Source: Albula goreensis
Taxonomy: Eukaryota; Chordata; Actinopteri; Albuliformes; Albulidae
NCBI GenBank assembly: GCA_022829145.1
Contig: CM040745.1
Span: forward strand, 40,028,144-40,092,143
Direction: 5' to 3'
DNA: 64,000 nt
Made by a program: the position numbers and the translations under genes. The notes beneath the pieces were generated by a model that was not told the origin of the DNA, made no database searches, and saw nothing but the letters and a program-made list of their open reading frames with translations. Positions 39,501-48,440 of this stretch are shown here, in pieces (positions within the stretch are counted from its first letter, which is position 1; each line of letters begins with the position of its first letter).

Positions 39501-42275
39501 CCACCGATTTTTCTGCGAGGGCAGTGTCATCGCCCTCAAAGAAGCCTGTTCAGCGCCTGAAATTTCCTGCAGAGCCTAAATTTATTTTCAAAAGTACTAG
39601 GAAGGGGTGCTTGAGTCGCGTCACCATAGAGTTGAGCGCAAACAACCATGACGTTGCCCGGGAACGTGGGTCCAGATGGCCCCATCTCGGGGAATCGTTG
39701 TCGTCCAACCAAGCATCCGCCGGCACCATTGGCGAGCACTGTCCTCGGCGCCACCTGCGTCCACTATACACAGCACCTGACAGGAAATGGAAACGAGCTC
39801 TATTATTAATCCCTTTTGGATGAGGAAACTGAAGAGCCCGCAGCGTTCGCCTGACGTCTGGATTAAGAGTTTCAAAGGCGCGTAAATCGAGCGTTGCCTC
39901 ATATGCTTCCCGGCTGGGGCGTTGCCGCTGTATTCTCGAGCAAGATGCTTAATCTAAATCTTTCCTGTACATATCCATCTTGAGAAAGCAATAATTCTGA
40001 CTCTGCGTGATTCTAAATCTCACACTTACTGTATATATTTACATACATATTTCACCTTTCATATGTGTAGATAAAACCCATGCGATGTAAAGTTGGACTG
40101 GAATTGCCGTCCTCAATTTAGGAAATACTCAAAGGCATATTAATGGTGTCATTAGTCTTGTAAATTAAGATTACTATTGGTAATCAGTTTTCAGTGCTAA
40201 AAGTGCTAATTTTAAAATATACCTATAGAAATGATTTATAGATCAGAAGTGAAATCCCTGATATCATTGGTTGTTTCATACACTCAGTTGATTGCATCAT
40301 ATGACAGAGATTTGAAATTGAGATTGTGGAGTCATCCCTGTCACTGTGATAAGTTACAGGTGGTTAGTTTCTGCCACTACCGCCAGCATGTTGACATCAT
40401 CATTGTGCAGCAAGTTCACAAGGGACCCTTAAGCCAGCGTGCTAGAAGAGGGGGATGCGGTTGTGTTAAACAGGATGACGTGGTCTCACTCTCAGCCCAT
40501 ATAAGCAGTGGGCACTAGTGAATGGACATATTCGTACATCGGACGTGTTTTATGAAACTGCAAGATAAGCTTGCTATGTAGCTGACTAGCTAGCATCATG
40601 GTCCGTAAAATATTGGTGATGAAATTGCATTTTCATTTACCAGATGCTTATTTTTCACTTTATTCAGCCTAAATTTTTACAACCGTAAATGCTCTCTGAG
40701 AAAATTGACAGTTTTAAAGCAAAATTTAATATTTAATATTTTTATTTTAAAAATTAAAATGCCTTCACTGAATTATAGCTACTTGTGATTATTGCACTGT
40801 AGTGAGCATTTTAGAAAAGAGTGCTACATTTCAGTGCCAGGTCATGTAAATTTGTACTTCAAAATGACCTACTCTGCAAGATTCCGTCATTGCACTGTGT
40901 CTGCGTTATGTTAAAGGATATTTTTCCATCAGTGTCCGTGCACAGTGTGATTGCATTTTTATAGTGACTTATGGCTCTTCGTTCATTTTCATGTAAATTT
41001 AGCCTCAACTCTTTTCCCTGCTACCTTCAAGTCAATAGTGTTTTCAGAGATTTCTATTTACTGCTCAGCGCCCTCCTTTTTATGTGTAGTGCGCTTGGAT
41101 TTTATGCAGACTTGCATCAAGAAAGTATCTCTGAAGCAGAATGAGTTATTGACTGATCCTTCTGAAAATTCCAAAGCATAAAAATGAGAAAAGCTGAATT
41201 TTCAACCCTTTTCATGAATGTGTGGCGGTGTTCTTGGGAAAATTCCTGTTTTTAAAGCTGCATTACTCTACTCAGTACCACGGAGAGACGTTTATGCCTG
41301 AATTAAGCCTCATGGTCTGGGCAATTTCTTTCCCTGGCAGGATCAGTTATTGACTTTGAGGTGGAACCATGCTGTCACTGGCCGTGTGGTGATCAGAGAT
41401 TTTATTTCGCCCGATTAGAAATGGCTTGTTGCTGTATGGAGCCTGAACAAGTGTCTGAAAGCAATCAGACTTAGGGCTCTGTCTTTATTTACTTCATGTT
41501 TCTGAAAAGAAAGCAATCAGATGTTAGGGCTGGTCAGGATTTTACTTCGCTCCATACTTAGACAGGTTGGGCACAACGTATTACATCTGATTGACCTCCT
41601 TGTGCTTTGAGAGGTAGCCGCGAAAAGGTACATTTTGTGTGTTGTGCTTGACCAGGGGAAGTAGCCGCAAAAAGGTACAATTTTGTGTGTTGTGCTTTAC
41701 CAGGGGAAGTAGCCGCAAAAAGGTACAATTTTGTGTGTTGTGCTTGACCAGGGAATTTTGTGTGTTGTGCTTTAAAGGTACAATTTTGTGTGTTGTGCTT
41801 TACCAGGGGAAGTAGCCACAAAAAGGTACAATTTTGTGTGTTGTGCTTGACCAGGGGAAATAGCGGCGAAAAAGGTACATTTTTGTGTGTTGTGCTTGAC
41901 CAGGGGAAGTAGCCCTGAAAAGGTACAATTTTGTGTGCTGTGCTTTACCAGGGGAAGTAGCCGCGAAAAGGTACAATTTTGTGTGTGTGCTTTGACCAGG
42001 GAAAATAGCTGTGAAGGGTACATTTTGTGTGTGTGCTTGACTGCGTGTCGGTCATTTCCTCCTCCAGATTGTCCCTGCTGGAGGAGTGGCAGGGAGTTCG
42101 GGATGAGGCCCTGTCCACCCTCAGCGGGATCCCGGGCTGCGTCTTCGTGCACGCCAGCGGGTTCATCGGGGGGAACCGCACGCAGGAGGGAGCGCTGGAG
42201 ATGGCCCGGCGGACGCTGCAGGCCGCTGCCAAAGCCGCGGCTACAGGCACAGGGCCTCAGGCCAATGGTAGCTGA
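15255..42275 (+). CDS. myg1: MYG1 exonuclease (UPF0160, DHH-type phosphoesterase), 7 exons
   Basis: The coding exons are 15255-15551, 16872-16984, 28869-29028, 29492-29641, 34200-34322, 35204-35385 and 42068-42275. They join in phase into 410 residues plus stop. MYG1 is a conserved 3'-5' RNA exonuclease of nucleolus and mitochondria that couples nuclear and mitochondrial RNA processing. The metal-site motifs are present: [11 protein letters not shown] (residues 75-85), DVGGEFDP (120-127) and DHHQ (133-136). A basic, Ser/Thr-rich N-terminus fits a mitochondrial presequence, and KRK (62-64) fits a nuclear signal. Later landmarks are [39 protein letters not shown] and [12 protein letters not shown]. 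The order and seven-exon structure match the human gene. Intron 2 (11.9 kb), intron 6 (6.7 kb) and intron 4 (4.6 kb) are packed with repeats. I saw no frameshift or lost catalytic residue. Confidence 0.95.
15552..16871 (+). other. myg1: myg1 intron 1
   Basis: A 1.3-kb intron with GT and AG ends. Apart from AT-rich sequence I see no element or exon in it. Confidence 0.7.
16872..16984 (+). CDS. myg1: myg1 exon 2 (residues 100-137)
   Basis: The acceptor is ACCAAAG/GATGC and the donor CAGAG/GTACTG. The exon encodes [10 protein letters not shown] through the catalytic RYDHHQ and two bases of an Arg codon. These are the second and third metal-binding motifs of the family. Confidence 0.95.
17630..18300 (-). 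pseudogene. L1-type LINE ORF2 C-terminal remnant
   Basis: Minus-strand fragments read in the order of the L1 ORF2 tail. They are [19 protein letters not shown] (about 18190-18290), [16 protein letters not shown] (about 17990-18055), CWRGCGL followed by YTFWDCPK across a frameshift (about 17860-17915), and [13 protein letters not shown] (about 17660-17710). The CWR...YTxFWDCP pattern is the familiar Cys-rich C-terminus. Stops and frameshifts show it is dead. It lies in myg1 intron 2, antisense to the gene. Confidence 0.75.
19258..19277. repeat. poly-T run
   Basis: About 20 T residues followed by a second shorter T run, in myg1 intron 2. It may be the reverse complement of a retroposon tail. 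Confidence 0.7.
21392..21790 (+). mobile_element. tRNA-like SINE family, copy A
   Basis: The head CCTCTGGGTGGCTCATG with the B-box-like GTTTGAGTCCCAGCCATG resembles a tRNA-derived promoter. It is followed by a body of about 300 bp including GTTTGTTGGTCTCA and GAGAGGGTTGCTG, and an A-rich end. The same landmarks recur in the same order at 23144, and partly at 31502 and 46493. The copy is in sense orientation in myg1 intron 2. Confidence 0.65.
23144..23575 (+). mobile_element. tRNA-like SINE family, copy B
   Basis: It shares CCAGGTGGCTCATG, TTTCAGTCCCAGCCATGCCA, GGCCCAGTTTTGCCAGGG, TTTTGTTGGTCTCA and GGGAAAGGGTTGCT with copy A, in order and at similar spacing. It ends in an A-rich tail near 23550. 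Confidence 0.65.
23850..24290 (+). pseudogene. degraded Tc1-like transposase fragment
   Basis: The sequence through TCATGGTGCTGGAAGT and GGATGCTTTGCTGCATTAGG, then GAAGGATCCATGAATTCTTC, is the middle of a Tc1-type transposase gene common in fish. In pieces it reads GCFAALGSG and EGSMNSSV. Indels and stops break the frame and no terminal repeats are visible. It belongs to a different Tc1 subfamily from the element at 26923-28160. Confidence 0.6.
26923..28160 (+). mobile_element. near full-length Tc1-like DNA transposon
   Basis: The left terminal repeat (CACCAATCAGCCATAACATT at about 26925) and the right one (ending ATGTTATGGTTGATCGGTATA at about 28162) are imperfect inverted copies bordered by TA, the Tc1/mariner target. 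At about 1.24 kb the element is the normal size for a Tc1 unit. It carries a broken transposase gene. It sits in sense orientation in myg1 intron 2, about 0.7 kb before exon 3. Confidence 0.9.
27073..28167 (+). pseudogene. inactive Tc1-like transposase
   Basis: The gene starts [18 protein letters not shown] and then meets a TGA at 27127, probably a decayed Arg codon. The helix-turn-helix region ([14 protein letters not shown]) is still legible, then the frame slips. From 27430 a long open frame covers most of the DDE domain: the first Asp in WSDESRF, then [11 protein letters not shown], where the family's catalytic Asp is Asn, then the Glu in [14 protein letters not shown]. The stop, frame slip and active-site change make it non-functional. 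The frame also runs through the right terminal repeat to 28251. Confidence 0.88.
28380..28400. repeat. poly-T run
   Basis: About 21 T residues, 220 bp after the Tc1 element, in myg1 intron 2. Confidence 0.8.
28869..29028 (+). CDS. myg1: myg1 exon 3 (residues 137-190)
   Basis: The acceptor CTTCACAG at 28868 supplies the last base of Arg137. The exon reads [15 protein letters not shown] through [13 protein letters not shown] to ALYDK, ending at donor AAG/GTGAGG in phase 0. KLSSAGLIY is a strongly conserved family stretch. Confidence 0.95.
29119..29285. repeat. 48-bp tandem repeat, about 3.5 copies
   Basis: Units built on CCTCCTTTAAGACAGAGGGT and CACTGTGGAG recur at spacings of 48 and 47 bp (29123, 29171, 29218), then a decayed copy. 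The array begins about 90 bp into myg1 intron 3. Confidence 0.75.
29492..29641 (+). CDS. myg1: myg1 exon 4 (residues 191-240)
   Basis: The acceptor is TGTTGACAG at 29491 and the donor GAG/GTCAGT at 29642, both phase 0. The exon encodes [32 protein letters not shown] and SQDTE, all strongly conserved in MYG1. Confidence 0.96.
31001..31045 (+). ncRNA. candidate minimal type I hammerhead ribozyme motif
   Basis: CTGACGA (31008-31014) and GAAAC (31028-31032) are the invariant hammerhead core boxes. Between them GGCA/TGCT can pair as helix II (one G-U) around a 5-base loop. After GAAAC, a two-pair helix III with loop GTTA leads to the cleavage triplet GTT (31037-31039). The flanks can form a helix I with one mismatch. 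Such short-helix-III hammerheads accompany Penelope-like elements and retrozymes. No coding sequence of such an element was found beside it, so it may be a solitary relic. Confidence 0.4.
31502..31890 (+). mobile_element. tRNA-like SINE family, copy C (diverged)
   Basis: The head GGGCCCCTGGGTGGGTG, then TGTGACTGGGTTTTTACTG in the B-box position, AGAGGCAGTGTTCGGCCCAG, and near the end AGTGGGAGAGGGGTTGGAG follow the order seen in copies A and B. It is more diverged than they are, and lies in myg1 intron 4. Confidence 0.5.
34200..34322 (+). CDS. myg1: myg1 exon 5 (residues 241-281)
   Basis: The acceptor TTTTTTTCTCCAG at 34199 is strong and the donor is CAG/GTAACG. The exon encodes [18 protein letters not shown] and [12 protein letters not shown], conserved in the family. 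Both ends are phase 0. Confidence 0.95.
34760..35203 (+). repeat. 44/38-bp minisatellite made of copies of the exon 6 splice acceptor
   Basis: GGTTGCCAG (once GGTTACCAG) recurs with its first T at 34781, 34825, 34869, 34907, 34945, 34989, 35027, 35071, 35115, 35153 and 35197. The steps mix 44 and 38 bp and differ by a 6-bp block. The last copy is the authentic acceptor of myg1 exon 6. In the others, CAG is followed by GTGAACCCCAGAG or GTAAACCCC, close to the real exon start GTGGATCCCAGTGG. The array lies in intron 5. Confidence 0.93.
35204..35385 (+). CDS. myg1: myg1 exon 6 (residues 282-342)
   Basis: The exon starts VDPSGEI straight after the last repeat unit of the minisatellite. It continues through [27 protein letters not shown] and TFQNR, ending at donor AACAG/GTGACC in phase 2. 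Its 3' splice site has a purine-rich, weak polypyrimidine tract (TTGATTGTGGTTGCCAG). Confidence 0.95.
36528..36648 (+). pseudogene. L2/CR1-type LINE reverse-transcriptase tail fragment
   Basis: One frame reads [16 protein letters not shown] and then [14 protein letters not shown] before two stops. This is the characteristic motif near the C-terminus of L2/CR1-group LINE proteins. Upstream (36440-36520) the similarity continues in other frames. It is a dead fragment in myg1 intron 6. Confidence 0.75.
41612..42035 (+). repeat. 48-bp minisatellite before myg1 exon 7, about 9 copies
   Basis: GGTACA starts recur at 41627, 41674, 41722, 41777, 41825, 41874, 41922, 41970 and 42017 (the last as GGGTACA), so the unit is about 48 bp with small indels. 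Each unit contains TTTTGTGTGTTGTGCTT, then TACCAGGGG or GACCAGGGG: a T-rich tract followed by CAG that looks like a 3' splice site. The array ends about 30 bp before the authentic acceptor. Confidence 0.9.
42068..42275 (+). CDS. myg1: myg1 exon 7, C-terminus and stop
   Basis: The acceptor TTTCCTCCTCCAG at 42067 completes Arg342. The exon encodes [15 protein letters not shown] and [16 protein letters not shown], the conserved C-terminal block. A less conserved Ala-rich tail follows and ends at TGA 42273-42275. Confidence 0.95.
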
Positions 42276-42366
42276 TCCAACAGCGCCGACCAGACCGCCG
42301 GCGTATCGCCACACCCGCTCTCTCCCGTCCTTATACCACCAGCATTCTCCTCAGTTCCTCTTTTGT

Positions 42367-42372
42367 AATAAA
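42367..42372 (+). terminator. myg1: myg1 polyadenylation signal
   Basis: An AATAAA lies 92 bp after the stop codon, followed within 25 bp by the GT-rich GTGTCCTTGTGG. This implies a short 3'UTR. Confidence 0.8.
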
Positions 42373-42391
42373 ACTGAGCTTGGAAAACATG

Positions 42392-44307
42392 TGTCCTTGT
42401 GGTCATTTCATATTTTACTTGCTGGTCAGAATCTGTTATTTTGGCATTGTAGGATGGGAAAAATTTAAATTTAGTATCATAATACCCCTGAAATATCACA
42501 TTGTTGTATTTTAAACACAAATGCATTGTTTTAGAACCAAGAGCACAATATCCTTCTGGTTTATTGTTTAATTAGGATTGTAATATTAACATAAGGGAAG
42601 TTACTGACAGGAAGTTACTTAGATTTCGTTGTTAATTTTTATCCCAACACTGACTTTAGTACCCTTGTCCCACTTGTTCATTCCCTGTGTTCCCGGCTCT
42701 TGTTCTCCATGTTTAAGCATTCACAATCCTGATAGATAGTTTTGTGGAGAAAGGAAGAATGCTATTCTTACACTTTCATTTTTTTCTGTCTGCCTCCTGT
42801 CTTCACATCTCACCATCACACTCTATATCCTTTTCTCTTGCTCTTTTTCTTCCTTCTCTCTCATTTAACACCCATGCTTACCTCATATAACTCCCCCCCC
42901 AGTGCTATCAGTCTTCTCAAAATGTCACCGCAGTACCTAATCAATTAATTTATTTTTAATTATTTATCCCTCCTCCAAGCACATATCCAACTGCCTGTCT
43001 TTCACAGTATATATTATTGTGTCGCATTAATTTGTTACGCTGTCCCTTAATGTTTCAGCCTGTACTTCCTCTACTCTCCCATTTCCTATGGCTTCGGCAC
43101 TCTCCACCTCTCTGAGCCTTAATCAGAATGGATTTTTTGCAGTGCCCGTTAGATCTCTATTTGAGATCCAGGAGCATTGTGGGTTTTTGAAAGTGAGCGC
43201 CAATACCAGCGGTTTGGAGTCTTTAATATGATCCCCAAGCTTATAATGGAGTTGCCATCTGGGGAAGACGTCATTTTATCATTCCTCGTGAAATTTCCTA
43301 TTATCTTGCATCCTAGATGGGCAATTATTTTTTCATGACCAGTAAATCCTTGCAATTTATATTCATTTATACTCTTATACAACCAATCCTCTGAAAATAA
43401 TGAGATAGAAATATTCAATGCTTTTGGAAAATAAACCAATTGAATTTTTCTGGACATGTTATAATTGGACAGATTAATTGATATAATTGGAAAGATTTTA
43501 TTTCTTACCCTCTGACATATAAATGTGAAACAAATGCATTCAGTTGTAAGGGATGCTGGTGATAGTACACATGCACATTTGCTTGTTAGCATTTATTTAT
43601 TTAGGAACTCTGTACCACTATGGTTTTTCGTTCAGCGGGCCCTGTGCCAAAATCTCCATCTCAATCAGATTCTCTCGGGGACAACATCTCCTATCACGTG
43701 AGCTGTATTTAATCTCTGAGAATCCACTCTGTAATCTGGTTTGATCAGAGAAAAAGGGACGAGTGTGTGATGTTATCGGCAGAATGGCATCAACTGATGC
43801 AAGGAATTTGCACAGCTTTTGACCTCATTGGTAGACCGAGAGATTGACTGCTAAACAGACAGAAAAAAAAATTTCTGGGTGAATTTGTCATTTTATCCCA
43901 ATGTTGCTTAGTCCTTAGAATTATCACACAAACACACAAGCTGGGTATTAATAGAAAGGCAAGGTGGCATGTTGTGGTGTCAGGCTGAAGAAAGCTGGAC
44001 TGAGATTATTGGATGCTGTACTGATAAACAATGTTTGTTTGGATAATGTCCAATTTGTGGCCTGCTGTTCCCTTTTTTCGCTCTCCAAGGCTTTGAGCAT
44101 TCTGGTTCTGTTGAATTTTGATGAGTGTTGCAGAGCAGGCTGGTGTTTGACGAAGGGGGTGATGTCACTGGGATTGAGCAGTACAGCATGTTAGCGCTCT
44201 CATTAACAACTTTCTAATGGCAGTGCTGAGCCCCGCTTACCAGAGACTCATCATCGCCCTCTTCACCTCCCCATCCACCTAGGCGGTCATGGAAACAAAA
44301 ATTGAAG
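42392..44307. other. intergenic, no gene seen
   Basis: AT-rich sequence with a pyrimidine-rich patch at 42775-42870. A 147-residue minus-strand frame at 43149-43592 has no recognisable domain. Confidence 0.5.
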
Positions 44308-44775
44308 TGGTTCTCAAGTTTGGTCCTCAGGCTCCCTGCATATGCTGGTTTTTGTTTCTGCCAATCACTTGATAAATTAAGATCACTGAGCGTGACTTTT
44401 AAGATCTACAGTAATTTTTACCTCAAAGTTAAATTCACACAGTGTAGTTCTGGCTTATTGTCATTTGTTTTTCCTCATGAATTCTTAATTTTTTAACAAA
44501 TAGCTTGATGTCAGTGACCAGCTGTCCACACTTTCACTAATCAGGACTCCAATAGTCCACCTGTCTGTATAATGCAATCAATTAAAATGTGCCTTCTTTT
44601 CCATTTTCCTTACATCACAATCAATCCTATCATGGCTGAAGAGAGAAATTATCCCTCACCACATTAAAACTAATTAAGAGCAAACAACAGCTTGCTACAA
44701 TTTAGGGGTTAAAGATGCAGTTGTTATGAAAACTGACATACATGTTAGTCCCCCATGACTGAGCTGGAGAACCGC
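44308..44775. mobile_element. possible non-autonomous DNA transposon with imperfect terminal repeats
   Basis: The left end GGTTCTCAAGTTTGGTCCTC and the right end, read in reverse complement as GGTTCTCCAGCTCAGTCATG, are similar inverted ends of a type frequent in fish genomes. No transposase is present. A related shorter copy lies near 53783-54018. Confidence 0.45.
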
Positions 44776-46490
44776 CAGTCTAATACACATCATTCCATCA
44801 GCTACTCATCTGTGCAAAGGGTGTCGAAACTCCAGTTCTGGAGGGCCACACAGTCTGTAGGCTTTTGTGGTTCCTTTTAAATCGGCAGCCGGTTCAGGTC
44901 TTTGGAAGCCAGGCAATCAGTTGTTTAACTGAATTAAGTGCCAAAACAGAGCAAAAACTGTATGCCAGCCAAATGACTGTAATGAAACATTAAGTGTCCT
45001 TTCAGTGAGCAAGTCACTTATCTTTCCCTTGTTCTTAGACCTCCCCCAGCTTCCATTATTTGTCTACATAGAGAACAGACAGGTGATTTATATGAAATGA
45101 CACAATCTCTATCACACCGTGTAACAAATGCATTCAGAAAAACAGGGACAATTACGATGTTTTGAGGGACAATTTCACAACGGACTACAAAGTGGTTGCG
45201 GGCCACTGTTCCCTTGAGCGATCTGCTGGCAATTAGCAGATTACACACTTGCCGAAATCAAGACAGATGGCCGTTTATGCAAAAGTTTATAAACAGAGGA
45301 AATCTTCGCCATGCTTCTGTGCTTTGCTCCTTGAAAGACACAGTGGGGCAAAGGGCACAGAAATGGAGAGCAGCGCAGTGTAGGTGTCACAGGCAGTGCT
45401 GGCAGTGTGGATGGAGAAGTGTGCGGAGGAGGTTTTAGTTTACATGAGGACGATTATTGGTATTTTGAGACATGTGACAGGGCACATCACAGATGCAATG
45501 TACTGTGTCAGATCTGTCTTGTAGAAGAGTGATGGAAGGGGAACAGAGACAGGAACGAGGTCATTTATTTAACGTTTTCATAACTGTCTCAGGCCATTGA
45601 TCTGGCTGGATGATTTCGCTGATGTGTTTGCCCAGCCGCTCAGTTAGTCTTTTTTTTTGTGACATCTGGAGCTGGATAGGCCGTTTGTCTCCTCTCTTTG
45701 TCCTCCTCTTAAAAGGCTACAAGTTTTACTCACTCGTCTGATTGTCAATGCTGAAGTGGTAATGATTTTAAGATCCTTTCCGAACATATATGAATGTAAG
45801 AATGAGTAACGCTTTAACAGGCAAATATTTCCTGTCTGGATTACATTATCATGTACATGTACTCAGTATGGCGGATGACGATAATGTATTTACCACAATG
45901 TGTTTATCTTTATATTTTGATTTGTTTGGTAAATATTGTATAGATGTTGTTGGGGACTATGCAATAATTGTGATTCCTGAATATCCAGTTTCTAGTTTTA
46001 ATGGCATCTTGTCAAGAATTTAAAAGAAAATTAATTAGGGTTCTACTTGCAAAATGAACTATGATTAACATTTCTGTCAACGCGCCAAAAAGACTGCAGT
46101 GGTAAGTTGTTTCTCAATAATTTTGGTCCTGAAATTCATATGATCTTCTTTTTTAATGTAGGGACCTGGCTTCTTGTCAGATAACACATTTTTCAATATG
46201 CAAATGAAGCACTTATTTCAATAAATCATTTTTCAAAGAATAAATTAAACATTTTTTTTCCATTACATTTTTTAATTGGAGGTAGGATGTCAAACCTTAA
46301 AAGAAAGAAGGTAAATGTTTATTGTCAATGACAGGTAAATTTACTTTAATCCGAGACTATTAAACCAGCTGTACTCACATTTACCTTTGACAGAGGACAA
46401 AGTTAATCATTTTAGACCAGTAAACAGTTTTGTGTGTTTTAAATAATTTGCGTATGTTTCTCTGGTTTCCGTTTCAGTAAATTTTCTTGA
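44776..46490. other. intergenic, no gene seen
   Basis: A stretch at 44825-44960 (CTCCAGTTCTGGAGGGCCAC) resembles a common fish repeat end. Otherwise nothing is recognisable. Confidence 0.4.
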
Positions 46491-46492
46491 TA

Positions 46493-46735
46493 TGGGGTCT
46501 TTGGGTGGCTAATGATGTGAATGGACCCGTTCATCTTCCATATATGGGTCCTGCTGCTGGGTGCTTGAAACCATCCCCCTCAGCCATGGCCTTAGACAAC
46601 AGCTGTCTCAGCTTCACCACAGAAGAGAAGGGATTAACCCTGTTAAAATTCCCAGTCCCCAGTGTGCCCCCCCCCCACCCCACCCACCCCCGGTCGGACA
46701 GAGTCATAACTGGCCCAAATGTTGACTTTGTGTTT
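46493..46735 (+). mobile_element. tRNA-like SINE family, copy D (degenerate)
   Basis: It begins GGGGTCTTTGGGTGGCTAATG and includes GCTGGGTGCTTGAAACC and CAGCCATGG in the order of copies A-C. A C-rich run at 46670-46692 interrupts it. Confidence 0.4.
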
Positions 46736-47565
46736 GTCAGGTAAGCTCTGCAAGCATAGATGGAAAATGGTAAAACGCATCAATTAAAAACTCTCAATGC
46801 AATTCACTGATTACCATTTCAATGCACGCAACTGGCTAAAGCTTATAACTTCAGATGTCAACGGAGACCTTCATTTCAGCTTTGGTATATGTCTGCCAAT
46901 TGTGTTTTAACAGGCAAAGTCATCTCTTTTACGGTTACATATTAATTACTCACATTTGGCTTGGGTGTGACACTGTTACAATACGAACCTGATGGATCAG
47001 TTCTCAAAATTATATTCATTATTTTCATGTAACATAAACTCATATTCCTGGACTTACACCAATACATACACATGTAATGCATGATGTCAAACTGTACAAA
47101 CCCATTTGTATTTTATGAGTCTCCCCAGGCAGATTACACTGGTATTATCAAGCAAACTGGGATAGAATCTCCAAAATATTGTGTGACTGAACACATCTTG
47201 ATTGCATTTAAAAATGTTTCATGAATTCATTAAATTCAAACTTGAGAAAGACATTTTAAAATGTTCCAGGTCTCAGAGGTGTAAAATACCCTTTGTTAGC
47301 TGGCATAAGGCACTGCTAATTTAAATGAATAGTAAAAATTACAGAATGAATCTCTCCAAACCTGTTCAAACATATAAAAACAAACTGTTCTTCTGCCAAG
47401 CTCTGTCATCTCTGTAATTAACGGTACAAAACAGAGACAGATGTGGTCACTCTCATTAGCACCCAATTTAATGACTCGCTATTGCATGATATTACATGAG
47501 TATTTCGAAATGTACCTCTAAATGTAAATAAAAATATAGATATTAACATAGATATTAACATTGAT

Positions 47566-47588
47566 AATAATAATAATAATAATAATAA
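47566..47588. repeat. (AAT)n microsatellite
   Basis: About seven AAT units. Confidence 0.85.
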
Positions 47589-47740
47589 ATAGCAAAATAA
47601 TAATATGCACTACTATATATACTACTACTACCTATATATTGTATTTTGATATTTTATGTAATACTTGTTATGATCTCAATCAGTGTGTCAAGGGGGAATC
47701 GTTCAGCTACCAACAGACAGCAGACAGTTTGAATGGAATT

Positions 47741-48440
47741 CACCTGGGTGAGGCACAGCAGAAATTTTGAGTGAAATCCACCTGGGTGAGGTACAGCAGA
47801 CATTTTGAGTGAAATCCACCTGGGTGAGGTACAGCAGACATTTTGAGTGAAATCCACCTGGGTGAGGTACAGCAGACATTTTAAGTGGCATCCACCTGGG
47901 TGAGGTACAGCAGACATTTTGAGTGGCATCCTCCTGGGTGAGGTACAGCAGACATTTTGAGTGGCATCCACCTGGATGAGGTACAGCAGACATTTTGAGT
48001 GGCATCCTCCTGGGTGAGGTACAGCAGACATTTTAAGTGGCATCCACCTGGGTGAGGTACAGCAGACATTTTGAGTGGCATCCTCCTGGGTGAGGTACAG
48101 CAGACATTTTGAGTGGCATCCACCTGGATGAGGTACAGCAGACATTTTAACCTGGGCGAGTACAGGCATCCACCTGGGTGAGGTACAGCAGACATTTTGA
48201 GTGGCATCCACCTGGGTGAGGACATTTTGAGTGGCATCAGCAGACATTTTGACCTGTGGCATCCACCTGGATGAGGTGAAATCCACCTGGGTGAGCAGAC
48301 ATTTTGAATGAAATCCACCTGAAATCCACCTGGGTGAAGAACAGCAGATATTACAGCAGACATTTTGAGTGGCATCCACCTGGATGAGGTACAGCAGACA
48401 TTTTGATTGGTATCCACCTGTGTAATGTACAGTACACATT
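47741..48440. repeat. 38-bp minisatellite, about 18 copies
   Basis: The unit is CCACCTGGGTGAGGTACAGC plus AGACATTTTGAGTGRMAT. The first starts are 47741, 47779, 47817 and 47855. The left two-thirds is regular with alternating variants (GAAATCCACC versus GGCATCCTCC). From about 48150 to 48345 units are truncated and shuffled, and the last copies are regular again. All three minus-strand frames of the unit lack stops. Confidence 0.93.

Larger units (their letters stand above)
35386..42067 (+). other. myg1: myg1 intron 6
   Basis: A 6.7-kb intron. Apart from the LINE fragment near 36.5 kb and the minisatellite before exon 7, I see only AT-rich unique-looking sequence and short unsupported open frames. 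Confidence 0.6.

Noticed and set aside
39431..39823. 130-codon plus-strand frame in myg1 intron 6
   Set aside because: No family resemblance, and the myg1 exons on either side already complete the protein.
43149..43592. 147-codon minus-strand frame
   Set aside because: No domain, no repeat hallmark and no splice context that I could recognise.
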